In this document: piece after piece, positions 37,260 to 50,538 of the stretch
How positions within the stretch are numbered: position 1 is the stretch's first letter
Layout of the letters: each line of letters opens with the position of its first letter
Source of the DNA: Nomia melanderi
Lineage: Eukaryota > Arthropoda > Insecta > Hymenoptera > Halictidae
NCBI RefSeq assembly: GCF_051020985.1
Contig: NC_135001.1
Location: forward strand, 17,539,896-17,603,895
Reading direction: 5' to 3'
Length of the DNA: 64,000 nt
Made by a program: the position numbers and the translations under genes
Notes under the pieces: model-generated
Seen by the model: only the letters and a program-made list of their open reading frames with translations
Told to the model about the DNA's origin: nothing
The model's database searches: none

Positions 37260-38793
37260 AAACGTCGGGAGAGGGCGGGGGGTGGGGGAGGTGGCAAACA
37301 GCAGCGGCCTTGGTGTTAAACAGAAGGACGACCGTGGCCGACCAGTTTACGACGTAGCTACTAATCCAACAATAGCGGTGACAGCCGAACGAGAGATTTC
37401 GCGGTGGCCGAACAAAAGCACGACGTGGGAGAAGAATAGCAAAGGTGGAAGACACGGAGCACCTTCGACGAGACAAGGTTGCGCGAGGCAAGGTTCAGTA
37501 CTTAAGGGGGTAGCTAGCCGCTAGCCTGGAATGGTGTGTAACGCCGGCGGGGAGGGGGCGAAAGAAAAAAGAGGATGGAACAGAGGGATGGTGAAAAAAG
37601 GATAGGTTGAACCATGGAACAGAGGGAGGGTTGAATGCAGGTAGGATGGACAAACGGTGGTCGCGGTTAGCGACACCCACGCCGAAAGCAAACGCAAAGA
37701 TGGCCGACGCGGAACGGATTTGGGGCGCAAGCGTAGCTGCATCAGACTCCGCCTATGCGCGGCCGTACCCCTCCGGGTTCCGGTCGTTCTCGGCTCACCC
37801 CGTGACGAACAACCCCTCATGCAACGAGCACGCGCCGCTCCGCGAGCATCCCGGTTAGCCACCACCCCCTGCCCCATCGCTTCCCTCTGCTCCGTCTGCT
37901 CCCGCCATCCCCCGTGGAAGAGTTCATCCGCGGAGCACTCTTCGCCGGCCAGTCAGCACCAAAAAGTGCAGAGCATCAGGACAACACATCCGCGTATCCG
38001 GTTCCACCGTGATTAATTAAAACAATCGGCGACGATTCCGAACACCTTTCACCCCTCGCGCGCACGTCCCGGCGGTTGTCCTCGCGGCGCTGATCCGGTC
38101 GTCGTGTCCGCCGCGTCAGTGGACTCCTTCGGAATCAGCTGCTCCTCAATAGGGAATTATTTATTCATACCTCGGGAGGAACGACGTGACGACCCGTCTC
38201 CCTCGCCTCTCTTCCCGCCCCGCTGTCCATTTCAACTGTCTAGTTTCTCTTGTGAAGTGTTCGCATGGATTCGTTGGAACCGATCGGAATGCTCGATCGG
38301 CGACGCTGCGACGGTTAGGGGATAAGGGTAAAACACTCGGAGAACACACTGTGCGAAATCGGGGGAAGCCGTTCCGTGTGCGCGATCACGTGCAACGATG
38401 CGAGATCCGCGATCCGTCCCGTCGATCGTAATAGAACCGGCAGACTGATCGGTCTCCTCCGCCCGAGGATGACTGGGATGAGTGTTCGCTCGTAAAAAGG
38501 GGAGAGTGTGGATGTACCATCCTGGTCGTGTACGCGCGACCGTTTACGGTGATTCGTACGTACGGTGTGCCGGCATCCTATTTGCCAGGGATTCGGTGGA
38601 AGTGAAGGTAAAAGTACTTTTTACCAGGGCTCGCGGACATTCAGGATTCTTGTCACACAGATGCGAACCACGGATACCGTGGTGAAGGAGAAGAAGCGCA
38701 GCTGTCGCTGCTAGTATCGTTCCTGTTCGAGGGTGCCGGTTTCGCGATAGTTTCGGTCTGAGCTTGGACAGCTTGGACGAGGCCGACTTCAAG
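37260..38793 (+). promoter_or_regulatory. CpG-rich promoter island and probable 5'UTR of a plus-strand gene
   Basis: A 1.5-kb GC- and CpG-rich island directly precedes a probable first coding exon. In frame with that exon the sequence is open back to a stop at 38683, with no ATG before 38794. Overlapping open frames on both strands look compositional. The transcription start is not determinable here. Confidence 0.5.
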
Positions 38794-38955
38794 ATGATGT
38801 ACTCACCGGACAAGATGATGGGGAGCAAGGGACTCCACGGGGCGCCGATCACCGCCCCGGGCTGTTTCCCTTCCGGAAGGTATTCGCCGCCGCCGTATCG
38901 CGCCGCGCCGGACCCCATGCCGCCGCCGCCGCGACGCTGCATGCCGAACCCCACT
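38794..38955 (+). CDS. Probable first coding exon of an unrecognised gene
   Basis: Starting at ATG 38794 (a second ATG follows at 38797), 54 codons run in phase 0 to a strong donor ACT|GTGAGT at 38955/38956. The peptide starts MMYSPDKMMGSKGL, is rich in Pro and Gly (FPSGRYSPPPYR, PMPPPPRRC) and looks like the disordered N-terminus of a regulatory or transcription protein. I cannot name the family; an LMO/Beadex-like LIM-only gene was considered but no LIM domain is present in the window. Any further exons lie beyond recognisable sequence, implying an intron that may exceed 25 kb. Confidence 0.5.
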
Positions 38956-38987
38956 GTGAGTAGCCATCGCACCGTTTTACTTTTTAT

Positions 38988-39237
38988 TTAACCAGTTAAT
39001 TGCATTTCACCGGTATACACGTCATCTTAAAGCTTGAAATTATAGTATTCTTTCAACGATCGGTTCTTTATTTGTTTCAGACAAACATGTAATTCTCCTT
39101 TGTTTTGCTTTGGTTTTTCATTCGAATGTACCCTAGGTGCATTCGCCCCGCGTTTGACGAGTATACATTTCATTTTCTGATTTTACTGCGCGTAACACGA
39201 GAAATTTTGAGACTACATTCCACAGCTAACAGGTTTA
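38988..39237. mobile_element. Family B MITE just after the first-exon donor
   Basis: About 250 bp, TTAACCAGTTAATTGCATTT at the left and CATTCCACAGCTAACAGG with degraded TTTA at the right. It starts 32 bp after the donor at 38956 and is inverted relative to 31925-32157. Confidence 0.75.
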
Positions 39238-42200
39238 CGCTTTGGACTCCTTCCACGAGCGTGACGCGATGTCAATTTCATTCATAGGAGCTTTTATTTC
39301 GAGCCACACTCGACACTTTTAACTCCGTTCCATTTTTCCAGTCTTTCTTCGAGCGAATCGCGGTCTCATTTTCTTAGCACCGTTCTGATTGTTTGGTCTC
39401 TTTTGAAGTAGGTTCTAATGTTATACAGGATGTTTTTGGATTTGAAAATACCGCGAGGAGACTGATACTGGATTGCGTATTCCCAGTTTTTTCGTAATAA
39501 ATATATTTACACCCGCATCAGAGTAAAAATGTATCATGTACACTGGTTTCGATATTGTTGGTATTTTTTAAAGTGCATTTCAAGTGGTACACTTTAAATG
39601 ACATGGTGTTATTGAAAAGAAGACGTAAACAGAATTCGGAGAGGACAATGATTTCTTCTTTCGTAATTGATGGTGCACTAGTTTGAGGGAGCCGTTTTTG
39701 TTATATTCTGGGAAAGAAGGAATTATTTACTGTCTTTGCCCGCATTGTTTGAGATTAAATCTCAGGTTCAGAAGTAAACCTTTTATTTCGTTGTACTTTT
39801 GTTACAAAACGGTGTACACCAATTTAAAATCGTTAGTTTGAAAATATTATAATTAAGACGTAGATAAATTTTCTTCCTTAAATTTATAAAATTTAGTTAA
39901 AAAAATGTTATTGTAATTCTTATTTGAGCAGTGGACAAGTGTGAATGGGGATTTAGCATATAGACCTGAAAAGTGATCATTTTGTAGAAAATCTTTTTCG
40001 AGAAAATATAAAATGCGAATAATAGCTACTTTTGCGCAAATGTTCAATAAGGATTAGAGAGCGATGTGAAGTCTTGTTTGTTTAATTTTATAGGTTTTTT
40101 GTTACTACTTCTGGCGACGAAGAAAGGCCGCGAATAAGAACACGCACGAGCAGCAGCTGTTTTTGATCTTTCACAAAATTCAAATCATATATTGTAAACA
40201 TTTTTTATTCTGGAAGAGAGTGATCGCTGTATGAGTTATAATGTAGCAAAAAAATTGAAAATTATGTTTGTGATTTTTTGAGCTTCTTTTGGTTTTCAAA
40301 ATTTCAAGTTTTGTTGAAATTTCATAGCGATATATATTTTTAAGATTCCAAATGTAAAGGAAATGCGAGGAAACATATATATTGATTTTTTTTATTAAAT
40401 AACGTCAAGTCTCTACTGAGTTAATCATTTTTTCCGTATTTCAGCCATCGGTTATTAATTTCAATTATATAGACGTGGATCAATTATATAGTCTTAATAC
40501 AAAGAGGATTCATAGTGGAACTAAAAATATAAACAAAAGCTTTAGTTTGTAGAAATTATAGTTAAAAGTACTTCGTATGAAAAAATATCATAAAATCAAA
40601 CTTTATACAATATAAAATTGTTTCCTCATCATTTTATTTCTGGAAGCATTTCTTGTATTAAAAAGTTATTTTCGAAATTCATTCTACCCTTATGAAGTAC
40701 GATTTGTTTTCTATTTACTTTATTATAATTTAAATAATATAAACTTCCCATTTTATGAGAAAATACAAGTAATATGTCATAATTTATAACATTTTCAATA
40801 AGAACGGATCTATGCTTCAAGATATTTTTGTTATAATGGATGTTATCTATCTATCTTATACATAATACGTCCCCGATATTTTGTCATATGCAATTTAAAT
40901 AAATATTTCATACATCTCCTGTTTTAATGAATTTAATTCTGTTATTTCCAATATTTTATAAACAAATTCAATTTTTGTGTATAACAAACAATGGAATAAC
41001 AATTTAAAATGATAAAATCGAAGTGTCATTTAGTTAATTCATCTCGATGTTACACATCACATTAGTTTCATGTAAAGTTCTTTAAAACTGTACGTCAGTC
41101 TTGGAGATTACCATTAGGACTGCAAGAAACAATGCATTATACATGAACAGGTTATTGGATTGAAGAAGTACCCTAATACATTTGGAGCGTAAGGTAGCGA
41201 TAAAAAAGACATTGAAAGTTCGTATCATCCATTTTCATTGGGACCAGTTTCCCTTGTCACATGTATCACACATTCCGTGTATCCGTCGTTTGTTTTACCG
41301 ACGCTTACCATACCTTTCACTGATGCCAATCGTTTCAACTTCTTTAAAGTTTCTTTCAGAGTTGTTTGCGTATCTTCCTTTGAATTTAATATTCTCCTGA
41401 ATTCTAAATCTAGAATTTATTACACTGCTTTCACATTTCATTTGTATACAATTGTCAGTACAGGAATGGTTAATTGTTGTGATATTTAGTATATAGCAAT
41501 AGTTATTCTAAAAAGAATTGAGACTATAGTGTTAGTGTAGAAAGTATATTATAAATTTTCAATATAATTATTAATCAAACTTACAACATAATGTATCTAC
41601 AGTTGACTGTTTAAAATGACGAATGCAACAATGGCTGACAAGGGAAGCGTTTGTAAGAGCGAAACAAATGATTTTCGAATTCATAAATTTTTAATGTTTA
41701 ACATTCATGGAAGACAACTTTTGTCAGAGGTGGAACACAGATAGAACAAGTAATTAATTTGTCACAGTTCTCTAAGTATATTTTACATCGTTGACATATT
41801 ATTGACCAGAATACAATGTATTTAATTAATTATTTGTACGATATGTATAATATATTCACGTATTAATTCTTTATACAGTACGTTTGTCTTATACAACATA
41901 CTAACAATAAGAAAGATTTGCATTTTCATTTTCAAAACCATTGTTGAACGTGCATACGATAAAAATCCATTAATTACGCACTCATTTGAATACCTTACGT
42001 TTTCCCCGTTAACTGATAATCCACTCAATACATTCCCAAAAATGAAATGAATTTTTTTGCTATTGCGAAATAAGCTTTGTTTATTATTCTTCTTGTCATT
42101 TACGCAATCAATTCTTGTCGACTGTCATCTTCATATAATTTTCTTGTCTATCTGTTTTTGTAATAACTATATATTTTTTCAATCATTTCCTATCTATCGA

Positions 42201-42530
42201 GAATAACGATTTCGATCATTTTTTCGTAGTTGAAACGACATTACTACAATATCGTTTCCATATTTTTTAATTACTACCAGACTAACGGTCAGATTGATAG
42301 TATACTCTACATTTGAGAAACAACATTACTCTCCAAATTTCCTGATAATACCATCATGACAAAGCCTCGATACCATTAATACTCATTACAGATTTTTCGT
42401 AATGTATACCTTAATCGTTCACTTTCAAATTTCGAATTTCCAAGCTACAAATGAACGAACATCAAATTCTCTAGGAACAATAGAATAAATAGTACAATAA
42501 ATGTCCGCGAACATAGTGTTCACTTCATTT
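39238..42530. other. AT-rich, probably intronic
   Basis: No coding exon is recognisable on either strand. No TTAA inverted-repeat element with clear ends was found. Confidence 0.4.
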
Positions 42531-42536
42531 AGAAAT

Positions 42537-42790
42537 GTGACAGGACTTCTCAGCCAACCTAATATTATTATAATATTATTACATCATGGTATCAATATTA
42601 TCGAAATTATTCTGCACTAAGTCCCGTCGCATTTCTAACTGAAGTTTAACGCTAGCCTCACAGACGTGAAGTGACAGCACTTCCTACCCAACCTAATATT
42701 GTTACGAAACTATTACATCATAGTAGCAACATTATTCTATTAATTTGCAGTAAGTCCCGTCGCACTTCTAACTGAAGTTCAACGCTAGCT
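42537..42790. repeat. Two-copy tandem repeat (period about 133 bp)
   Basis: Copy one (about 42537-42660) and copy two (about 42669-42790) share CCAACCTAATATT, TATTACATCAT and AGTCCCGTCGCA followed by TTCTAACTGAAGTT and AACGCTAGC. The offset between matching GTCCCGT words (42621 and 42754) is 133 bp. Confidence 0.75.
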
Positions 42791-42923
42791 GTGATAACTA
42801 GACCGTCCATTTCCCCGTATTTCTACCAAAAAAGTGCGCGTGAAAAATATACATAAAATAAAATTAAGTTTAACATTGCGCTTGTTTCAATATTAATTTA
42901 TTCAAATCACTTAGAACGTCTTC
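42789..42923. repeat. Dispersed repeat, copy 1
   Basis: About 135 bp starting GCTGTGATAACTAGAC and ending ATTCAAATCACTTAGAACG. A second copy in the same orientation is at 44149-44284. No inverted termini were seen. Confidence 0.7.
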
Positions 42924-42999
42924 CCAGACGTTCATAACTTATCGGAACACGTTATAAGTTCGTTACCGCGCTTAGTTCCGTCAGCCGCCATAGTATCGG

Positions 43000-43680
43000 C
43001 ACGGCGAAAACTCCGGTATCCAAGAAAACGCATACCCTCGTGGGTTCGGTCATCCGTGTCGTCAGCGATATCCGTTTCACGACGTAAACGGGAAAGAACA
43101 TCGAAGCGGGAGGCATCTAAGCAGAATCAATCGGAGCTCAGGTTCTCCGTAGGCAGAGTCCTATATCCGCCGGTCCTGACAGATCCCGCACTCTCCGCGA
43201 CGTATCCATCCGCAGCCAGGAATCCCTCTGCAGACTGGTCCCGCGTCCCTCCGCGGGGCTCGAAACCATGGCACACGTCGAACCGACCTACCCCCCGCCC
43301 GCCCAACGGAACCCCTCAATCCCGCGATCTCTTTCCTCCACTATGTCGCGGACTCCACGGTCTTTAGTTTATTCATGTGACGTAATAGGATAAAAACCGT
43401 CGCTACGAGCTGAGTGCCTAGATGAGATTACAGCCGTACTGTTACGCCCGGTAACGTGAATCCGACGCAATTGCTTCCTCCTCCGATTTTTCGGCTGCCT
43501 CTGCCATCGTTCTAGCAACAGACCTCACTCTTTTTTCCCTACCCCTTGTTCCCTCGTTGCCATTCAGCTTCCGATGATGGGTTCAATGTAGCAACGCGTT
43601 TTTGGATTCTTCGAGTTGCACGGTATCGGGCGAAGTACCGGCGCAGCGGGTAACGTTACGCGAATTATCCGCGGATTGTT
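43000..43680. other. GC-rich patch, no supported gene
   Basis: CpG-rich sequence with a plus-strand open frame (about 43056-43367) that is Pro/Arg/Ser-rich and lacks domains. It could be a distal regulatory element or alternative promoter. Confidence 0.3.
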
Positions 43681-44148
43681 GTTGAATAGTTTATTGGATA
43701 TTAATAAACAACGCTTGGGCAGTTGTTGACCGAACTTTCAATATTACGCGCAGTTACGATTCTGCGTCAGTAAGTTATATTCAGTACCGTAATGTGATTG
43801 CTTCTGTTCGAAGGAAATTATTAGGCTGCGTTTTAGAGGATGATTGTGTATCTGTGGTGAACCTGTTAATTGCTGTCTGGCGGATGAAGTGTTAAGATAG
43901 AAATGATTGCAGGTGCGGTGATATTTGAATAGGCGGAACGAAATAAGTATAGGGATATGTTTTCTAAGCATTTCGTTGACAGAGAAAGATATTAGTATAG
44001 TTGAATAGTAGTCTTTATAAATAATTGACAATAGAATGTTAATGGATTTGATGGTTGATTGTTTCGTGAAAAGTTTTATTTATTACAGGTCTAGGTGAAT
44101 TTTGTTCTAAATAATAATTTGAAAATAGATATTTGAAATAGTAGTAAT

Positions 44149-44284
44149 GCTGTGATAACTAGACTGTGTATTTTCTCATATTTCTACTAAATAAGTGCGT
44201 GTGAAATGGAATATACATAAAATAAAATTAAGTTTAATATTGCGCTTGTTTCAATGTTAATTTATTCAAATCACTTAGAACGGG
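44149..44284. repeat. Dispersed repeat, copy 2
   Basis: Matches 42789-42923 with scattered substitutions (shared AAAATTAAGTTTAA, TTGCGCTTGTTTCAAT, TTATTCAAATCACTTAGAACG), same orientation, about 1.36 kb away. Confidence 0.7.
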
Positions 44285-46349
44285 GGTCACTTTTTATTTA
44301 ACTCCAATATGTAGAAATGAATTAGGTGTATTTTATTTTTCGGAGAGATTTGAAATTTAATACAACTAGTGTAATTCAACTGATGTGAATTGCTTGATAA
44401 TTGATTTATTTCCTAATCATTCGACACATTTAATAATTGATGAAGTTAATGGATGTGTAATATACATTTTTCTGAAATCCAAACGAAGTTTTCAAATTCT
44501 ATGAAGAGTTTGGGGAAAGTGTTATTCATTGTTAATTCACTGTCATAGGTAATCGTTCGTGATTACACTTTCAGTCTGTAGTGTTAATTATCTATGATAA
44601 TTAATACTGTTTCCCATTATGCATTCATCGTATGGTGGGGAATTATTTACATTTCGATGGCCATCGTTTCGCACGTTCTCGTGACAGATCTTCAGTGTCG
44701 TACTGACAACATTAATAATATAACATGACCTTTCGTAAGCTGCTTCTGTGCCAATTGAATTTTTGCTTTCTATTTTCTATTTCACAAAGCTGTATAATAT
44801 TGTAATACATATAATTTTCTGATATATAACACTAAAATACGAATGTCACAACTACTACTTATACAACTACCCTTATAGTAAATATATATCACAATTACAT
44901 CACTTCCAACATATTGTTAAAATTATAAAGAAAATTTAAAAAATTCACCTCTATATTTTTAACACAACAGTCACGATATGAACCACAATAAAGCGAATTC
45001 TATTAAAGTTTAATTAATGGTTTCCATGGATGGAACAATTTGACTTTTGTCCTCATAGGCTAACACAATATATAATCACAGTGTAGAATTTTCATGTTTA
45101 CTTCCTTTTGTTACACACTGTATTCGTTCATACAATTTCCGCAAGGGGCGATGAAATATTCAAACGTGCATTTCATATGTTCAAACTTAATAAAATTCGC
45201 TGAAAAATCACTCTTCCGAACGGAATATCGGTATACGGTATCTTTATAGAATCATCCGCCATATTCGCTCATCTGTGGCGGGCCAAAACGTTATTTTATC
45301 GTGACATAGCATCGTTAACGCTGATGACAATAAATTTCCAAGCTTTTAGTTTCACCGCCATTAAATAGGATTTATAGTCCTCGTCAATATCTGAGTAACC
45401 GGGGAACCGTCGAACGGTAACATTTTGAACGGGCGTGGAAGGAAAAATCGTGCGTGATTATTGTGCCCGAACGTCCGAACGGAATATCGCGAGGAAGAAA
45501 AAAAGTGGCAACGATAAGTGTAACGACTCTGGAGGGACTCGGTGACAACGATTATCGATTGTTCCACTACAGTCACTGCATCGTCAGCTATTAACCATTA
45601 AAAGTGAACGTTCTTTTCCCGACGCGACGACGCAGTGTAGCAGACTCCGTGAAACGACGTCGCCGGAAATCCGGTTGTGTCTGTGTCTGGTTCGGTTGAT
45701 GGCAAATTCCTGAGAACCTAACGTAAAATTGTTTAATACTTTGCTGACTGGTGAATTTGTTTATAGAAAACATCTACTAACTGTAATATACATACTTTCC
45801 TTACATATAATATGCTAAAATAGCTTAAATGATCTAAGCTAACGAATACAATCTAAAACGCTCTTATAAGCATCTATATTGCTTTCAGGTATAAATTAAT
45901 GTGAGTGCGAATAAAAGAAACTCACGAACAACTCGGACCGATAAACACGAACATACTCGTGACCGGTAACGAGGCGTTAACTCTAGGTTTAGGGAACGCG
46001 TCAATTTGACGCATATTGAATTTCATAAACATTATTTAGTAAATCTATACGTCGATTTTTATTGGTGCAATAGTATTGTGTATTTTAATTATCTATCTTT
46101 AAGTGACTTCTAAAATCTAGATGGACGAGCATCAATTTTTCTAAGATCAATAGAATATTGCACGATAAATGTCCATAAACCAAGTGTTAAGTAGTGTACA
46201 TTTGGAAAATGCATGTCATTTTAAAATATTCCTTGACAATAAATGTTTAATATGATAATGATGTTTGTCTTTATACGAAGCAGGAGTGACTTGAAAATAT
46301 TTGAAGCGAAAGAATGGATAGTAATTAGACATGGCTAGAAACTATATAA
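44285..46349. other. AT-rich DNA with a GC-rich patch at about 45230-45700
   Basis: No supported gene. The GC-rich patch has CpG-dense sequence and short open frames without domains. Confidence 0.3.
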
Positions 46350-46512
46350 ATACGCATGAGTCGTTTATTTTGAAAGTAGCTTAAGTCTATTAAAAAAAGG
46401 AGAACGGTTCAAAAATGAAAGGATAATATAGAATTGGAATTGTTACAAACATTAATTTGATTTCGTTGAATAATTGACTCAAGCCAGTTTCAAAATAAAC
46501 GAACCATACGTG
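46350..46512. repeat. Short inverted-repeat element
   Basis: Arms of about 35 bp at 46351-46390 and 46477-46511 are inverted copies sharing CGTTTATTTTGAAA and CTTRAGTC, with a spacer of about 90 bp. This may be a small MITE or a hairpin-forming sequence. Confidence 0.55.
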
Positions 46513-46958
46513 ATTAGCTGTATGCTAAAACTCTATCATGTAGAAAGTAAGAGAATGATCTGACGATATTTCATATTATAGTTAATAATTGACACACATT
46601 CATTTATATAAAAGTGGACTGTAAATTTGAAACGTTCCAAGAAATACTTTATTCTTAAATGTGTTAAATAAATGTATTGTAATCTGTTTTCACAGGTCGA
46701 TTTGGTGTTTAAAGCTCGACAAGTTCGTTTTAAATGTTTCTTGTCTGGTGTTAATCATTTCTGAAGTATTTGACAATGTACGTTTTCTTTCCAACCTTTT
46801 AACCCCTTGTTCTATGATTTCTTTTGCAAATGTGTTCGATGAAACTACATTATCGTTGACCATTTATTACGAAAGGAAGGGAATTTGATACTTTATTTAT
46901 GTTTATACTTGCTGTGGAGGTTAACGATAAATAATAGAAAAATAATATTTAATTTAGA

Positions 46959-47206
46959 TTAACGCGTTGAATGCCATGGAGGTCACCGGTGACCCCCAAC
47001 CAAATTGAATTATTATAATTCACTTAATGAAACGATGATTATCCGAAAAAGATTTCTGTATTACAAATAATGCTATCTAATACGAGGACATTCAGCTAGA
47101 TGAACGCGCAATAATAACAATGCAATTTAATCAAATGATTTAATATTCTATTCTTTCCATTTCGAGTATTTTGTACTATGAAATCGTGTGGCATTCAACG
47201 TGTTAA
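46959..47206. mobile_element. TTAA-bounded MITE, family C
   Basis: 248 bp. Left end TTAACGCGTTGAATGCCATG, right end TGGCATTCAACGTGTTAA, near-perfect inverted repeats. A distinctive GGAGGTCACCGGTGACCCCC palindrome lies just inside the left end. A second copy is at 51890-52133. Confidence 0.85.
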
Positions 47207-49770
47207 AGGAAAAGTAAATAACATTTAGGTGTCTCGGATTCGGTCTAAAATTCTCATCACGACTTTGACATGACCTATGAGAAAAGAGGTTAAGGACTGT
47301 TTTCAGTACTGTCGAAAGAAAAATACATCTAATATTTGTCAGCGTTGTATGTGTATACATAGGTAAATAAAAATCAGCGATTGGCACACGGCAGCGATAG
47401 CACACCAGATGGTCTTTTCTTAGAAGAAACACTGAATTGTACATTCAGGATCATCTCCCACGTTTTTCGCGCTTTATTCAATGGAGAAGTGGAAAGTAAA
47501 TTGATAAATAAATCGCGCAGGAAGTACTCTAAGGAAATAAGAATTAATCTGGAAAAATCGCAGTCCGTAGCATTCTAAAATTGGAAGGCACTCGACGTTG
47601 CAAATTATAAAATTACAAAAGATGTTCGTAGATTAAGTAATGAATAACGTGCAGCTATTACAAGTTGTTCGATAGTAAAAATAGTTTAACAAATTAAACA
47701 GATGTAAGAAATCAATTGAATTCTACAAAACGTTTTATTCGAATAGAGTTTATAAATTTCTTAATAGAAAATTAAATATGAACAAATAGAATAATCCACA
47801 TGGGTATATTTTGCAAATTCCTGAAGAAACTCAGTCAATTGTAATTACTTAAGAATCATCACTGAATAAATAGTACCTGTGATACTTTCTCCGAAGAAAA
47901 ATATTACGAAACTGTAAAATAATCATAACTCGATGAGATGTCGAATATGCAATCAGCGTTATGTAATGTAATTTTAAAATATTCATGAATAACAAGCTAA
48001 ATTGCCCTATGGCAATAATCTTATGATTAGATCATTAGTCAAAGTTTCTCGATGAACATTTAAAATTTGATTCTACTCGTAGAGATAGGAGTGGACGTAT
48101 GTGCATATTATAAACTTCAAACATTACCGTCGACTGTACATTGTAGAAACGGGATGAGGAAATTAAGCCGTGTAGAACTTGCTTCATTAGTAGCAGAAAT
48201 TTAAACAGTACTCCTCCTCTGTTTGTAACGAGCCCTTTTCCAAAGAACTACTGTTCTACGGAGCCAATGCAGTTAGTGGCCTGATTTACAGAATTTTCAG
48301 GCGGTTCAATATTTGGAGAAGTCATACCTTTCTACCTTGGCTAACAGAAAATCCTTCCACTGTAATATGCCAGCTGACGTCAGTTTCTACTATTTCTACT
48401 GTTAGGCTCAAGACGAGTTTGTCTTTATGTATATGTACACTCCATGTCTCCCAGTTATCAAAATATTCCTCTGGGTAGAATATTCTTTAGACTTGTCATT
48501 TTGTCAAGAAGAATCCGTTTCTATTCGTTTCCACAATTCTCCCCTAAATTGTTTCGGACGAATATTAATCTAAGTGTAAGGTAGATATTAATCTAACGAC
48601 AAGATAATATTGTCCAGAAAAATTTAATTTCAGTTGTATTTCAGATTTCGAACAGTGGTTCTTGTAGATTTTTACAAGCTGAGTTCAAACTTATGAATCA
48701 ATTTTCTCCAGTATACTGTCCCATTTTTGAGAAATTTAATTATGAAAAAGAAATGTTCAGCTGAATAAATATTTTGTTTATCTTTAATTGTGGAAGCTAT
48801 ATAAATGTTTTCTTTTCATGGAACATGATTTCATAGACTTTATTAAATAAAAGGATACATATTTTCATTTTATAATATAAATTCAGCCCATCTTAGAATA
48901 CAAATGTATTCAGTTTTCAAATGATTTTGAATGTAAATAGCATACTACATAATAACATTGTAAATATTACTTTTGTGTTTTCACAAAATGTCCTTTATTT
49001 AATATTACTCTGCCACGCAATATTAAATTTTATACATATTTCCGAAGAAGAAATCATTTGCGAGAAGTATCGAAGCGATTTTGAATTCAAACTGGACGAG
49101 AATATATCCGTCGGCAAAGTGTGCACTCTATTCTTCTGCCATGCGGCTATCACTGATTTACCTCGACTCGTCAGTGCTGCATTTAGCTACGCGTAATCGA
49201 CGTGATCCAATAGACACTCTCATCCTTCCTTTAAAATTATAAAAAAACATTTCCCGACCATTCTTATTTTTGATCGGTTTCAACCTTCAGTGGATGAAAA
49301 TGGTTTGTCAATATGAAACAGTCAGAAACAAATATGAAACAATAAATGTTTACTTTATTATATAATGTAATGTAATAAATAATTTTGCAATTAATAAACG
49401 AGAAAAAAATATTCCATTTGGACTTGGAAGAATAATATTTATATTTGTTAAATTCCAATTGAGATCTTCACCACGAGACAGGATGTTGCAAGGTAAAGGG
49501 TTAAATAAGTACAAACAAAGAAATACAATAAATCTTTGTATTAGTTGTTATAAGCAAGAATATTTACCATTAATCGGTAATTTTCAGACTTCCATACTTA
49601 ACGGTTAAGTATAATATTTAAAAGAACATTTGATCAGAAACACATGCTTCGTTGAATAAACAAAGTTGTATACAATACAATATATCACGATAATCATAAG
49701 AAGTTGCAACCTTGCTTTCCTCGACAATGCTTGAATAAACAATTATTTATAGTATCCAATCGCATTCTAT
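47207..49770. other. AT-rich, probably intronic
   Basis: No supported gene. Plus-strand frames at 47381-47578 and 48921-49196 are open but show no domain or convincing splice pair. Confidence 0.35.
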
Positions 49771-49779
49771 CACGTTATT

Positions 49780-50380
49780 TGACATCGCCGCGTGTCGCTG
49801 TCCGTTTTAGTCTGTCGAATTCCCCGTAGAATGGGGTTGGAAATACGTAAAAACCGAGTAGGATGAGGTTGCATGGGACGGAGAGGCATGTACACGGAAA
49901 TTTGAAAAGTGGCATATGCGTCAAGTGGGTGGCACGGTGGTTTCGTTGGACGAAACTAAGGTGATAATTAACGTCAGAACTGTTTGACAGACTGGACTTG
50001 AACCAGTTTATTCGTATTGGGGTGGTGTACAGGCAAGAAGGGATGAACCGCGTATTCATGCTTTACCGTTCGCGCGGGGCTGCAAGCCGCAAGATTGCAT
50101 AATCGATATCTCGCCTACACCTGTGCCACTCACAAACGCGCACCTGTGTACGGCGGGGGGGTGGGGGGAGAAAGGTGAACGCGTTTGAAAAAGGTCAGCC
50201 GCGGATGCTTATCATTTCACCTTTAACGGGGACTTCTGGTTTAGAGGGTCAGAAGAATCGATTTTTTAATAGTCCCTTTTTCGACCTCTGTAATAGTCAA
50301 CGCATTGTAGACCGGTCGCGGGCTACTCGTGTTTTCATGCCCAAACGTTGTTGACCGGTCACGAGTTACCTGTTCGCACT
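49780..50380. other. GC-richer patch with a G-run
   Basis: It contains CGGCGGGGGGGTGGGGGGAG near 50150, a guanine-rich tract that could form a quadruplex. No supported gene. Confidence 0.35.
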
Positions 50381-50538
50381 TGCATTAGCTGTTTCAATGT
50401 TTGGAACGAAGGGCAATGTAGAATATTGCAAAAGCAAAATGTTCGAAGTTATATAGAAGATATGTCCAAAGTTTCATTTCAATTCATTATATGTATGTAA
50501 GGTGTATTGAAGTTTATTTAGATTGTCTCACTTTCGTG

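Noticed and set aside
45959..46200. Possible TTAA element starting TTAACTCTAGG
   Set aside because: No matching inverted right end found.
47381..47578. Plus-strand open frame preceded by an acceptor-like CAG
   Set aside because: No conserved motif and no donor partner upstream; ends in a stop without a recognisable polyA context.
48921..49196. Plus-strand open frame of 91 codons
   Set aside because: The first half is AT-rich hydrophobic translation and the second half has no known domain.
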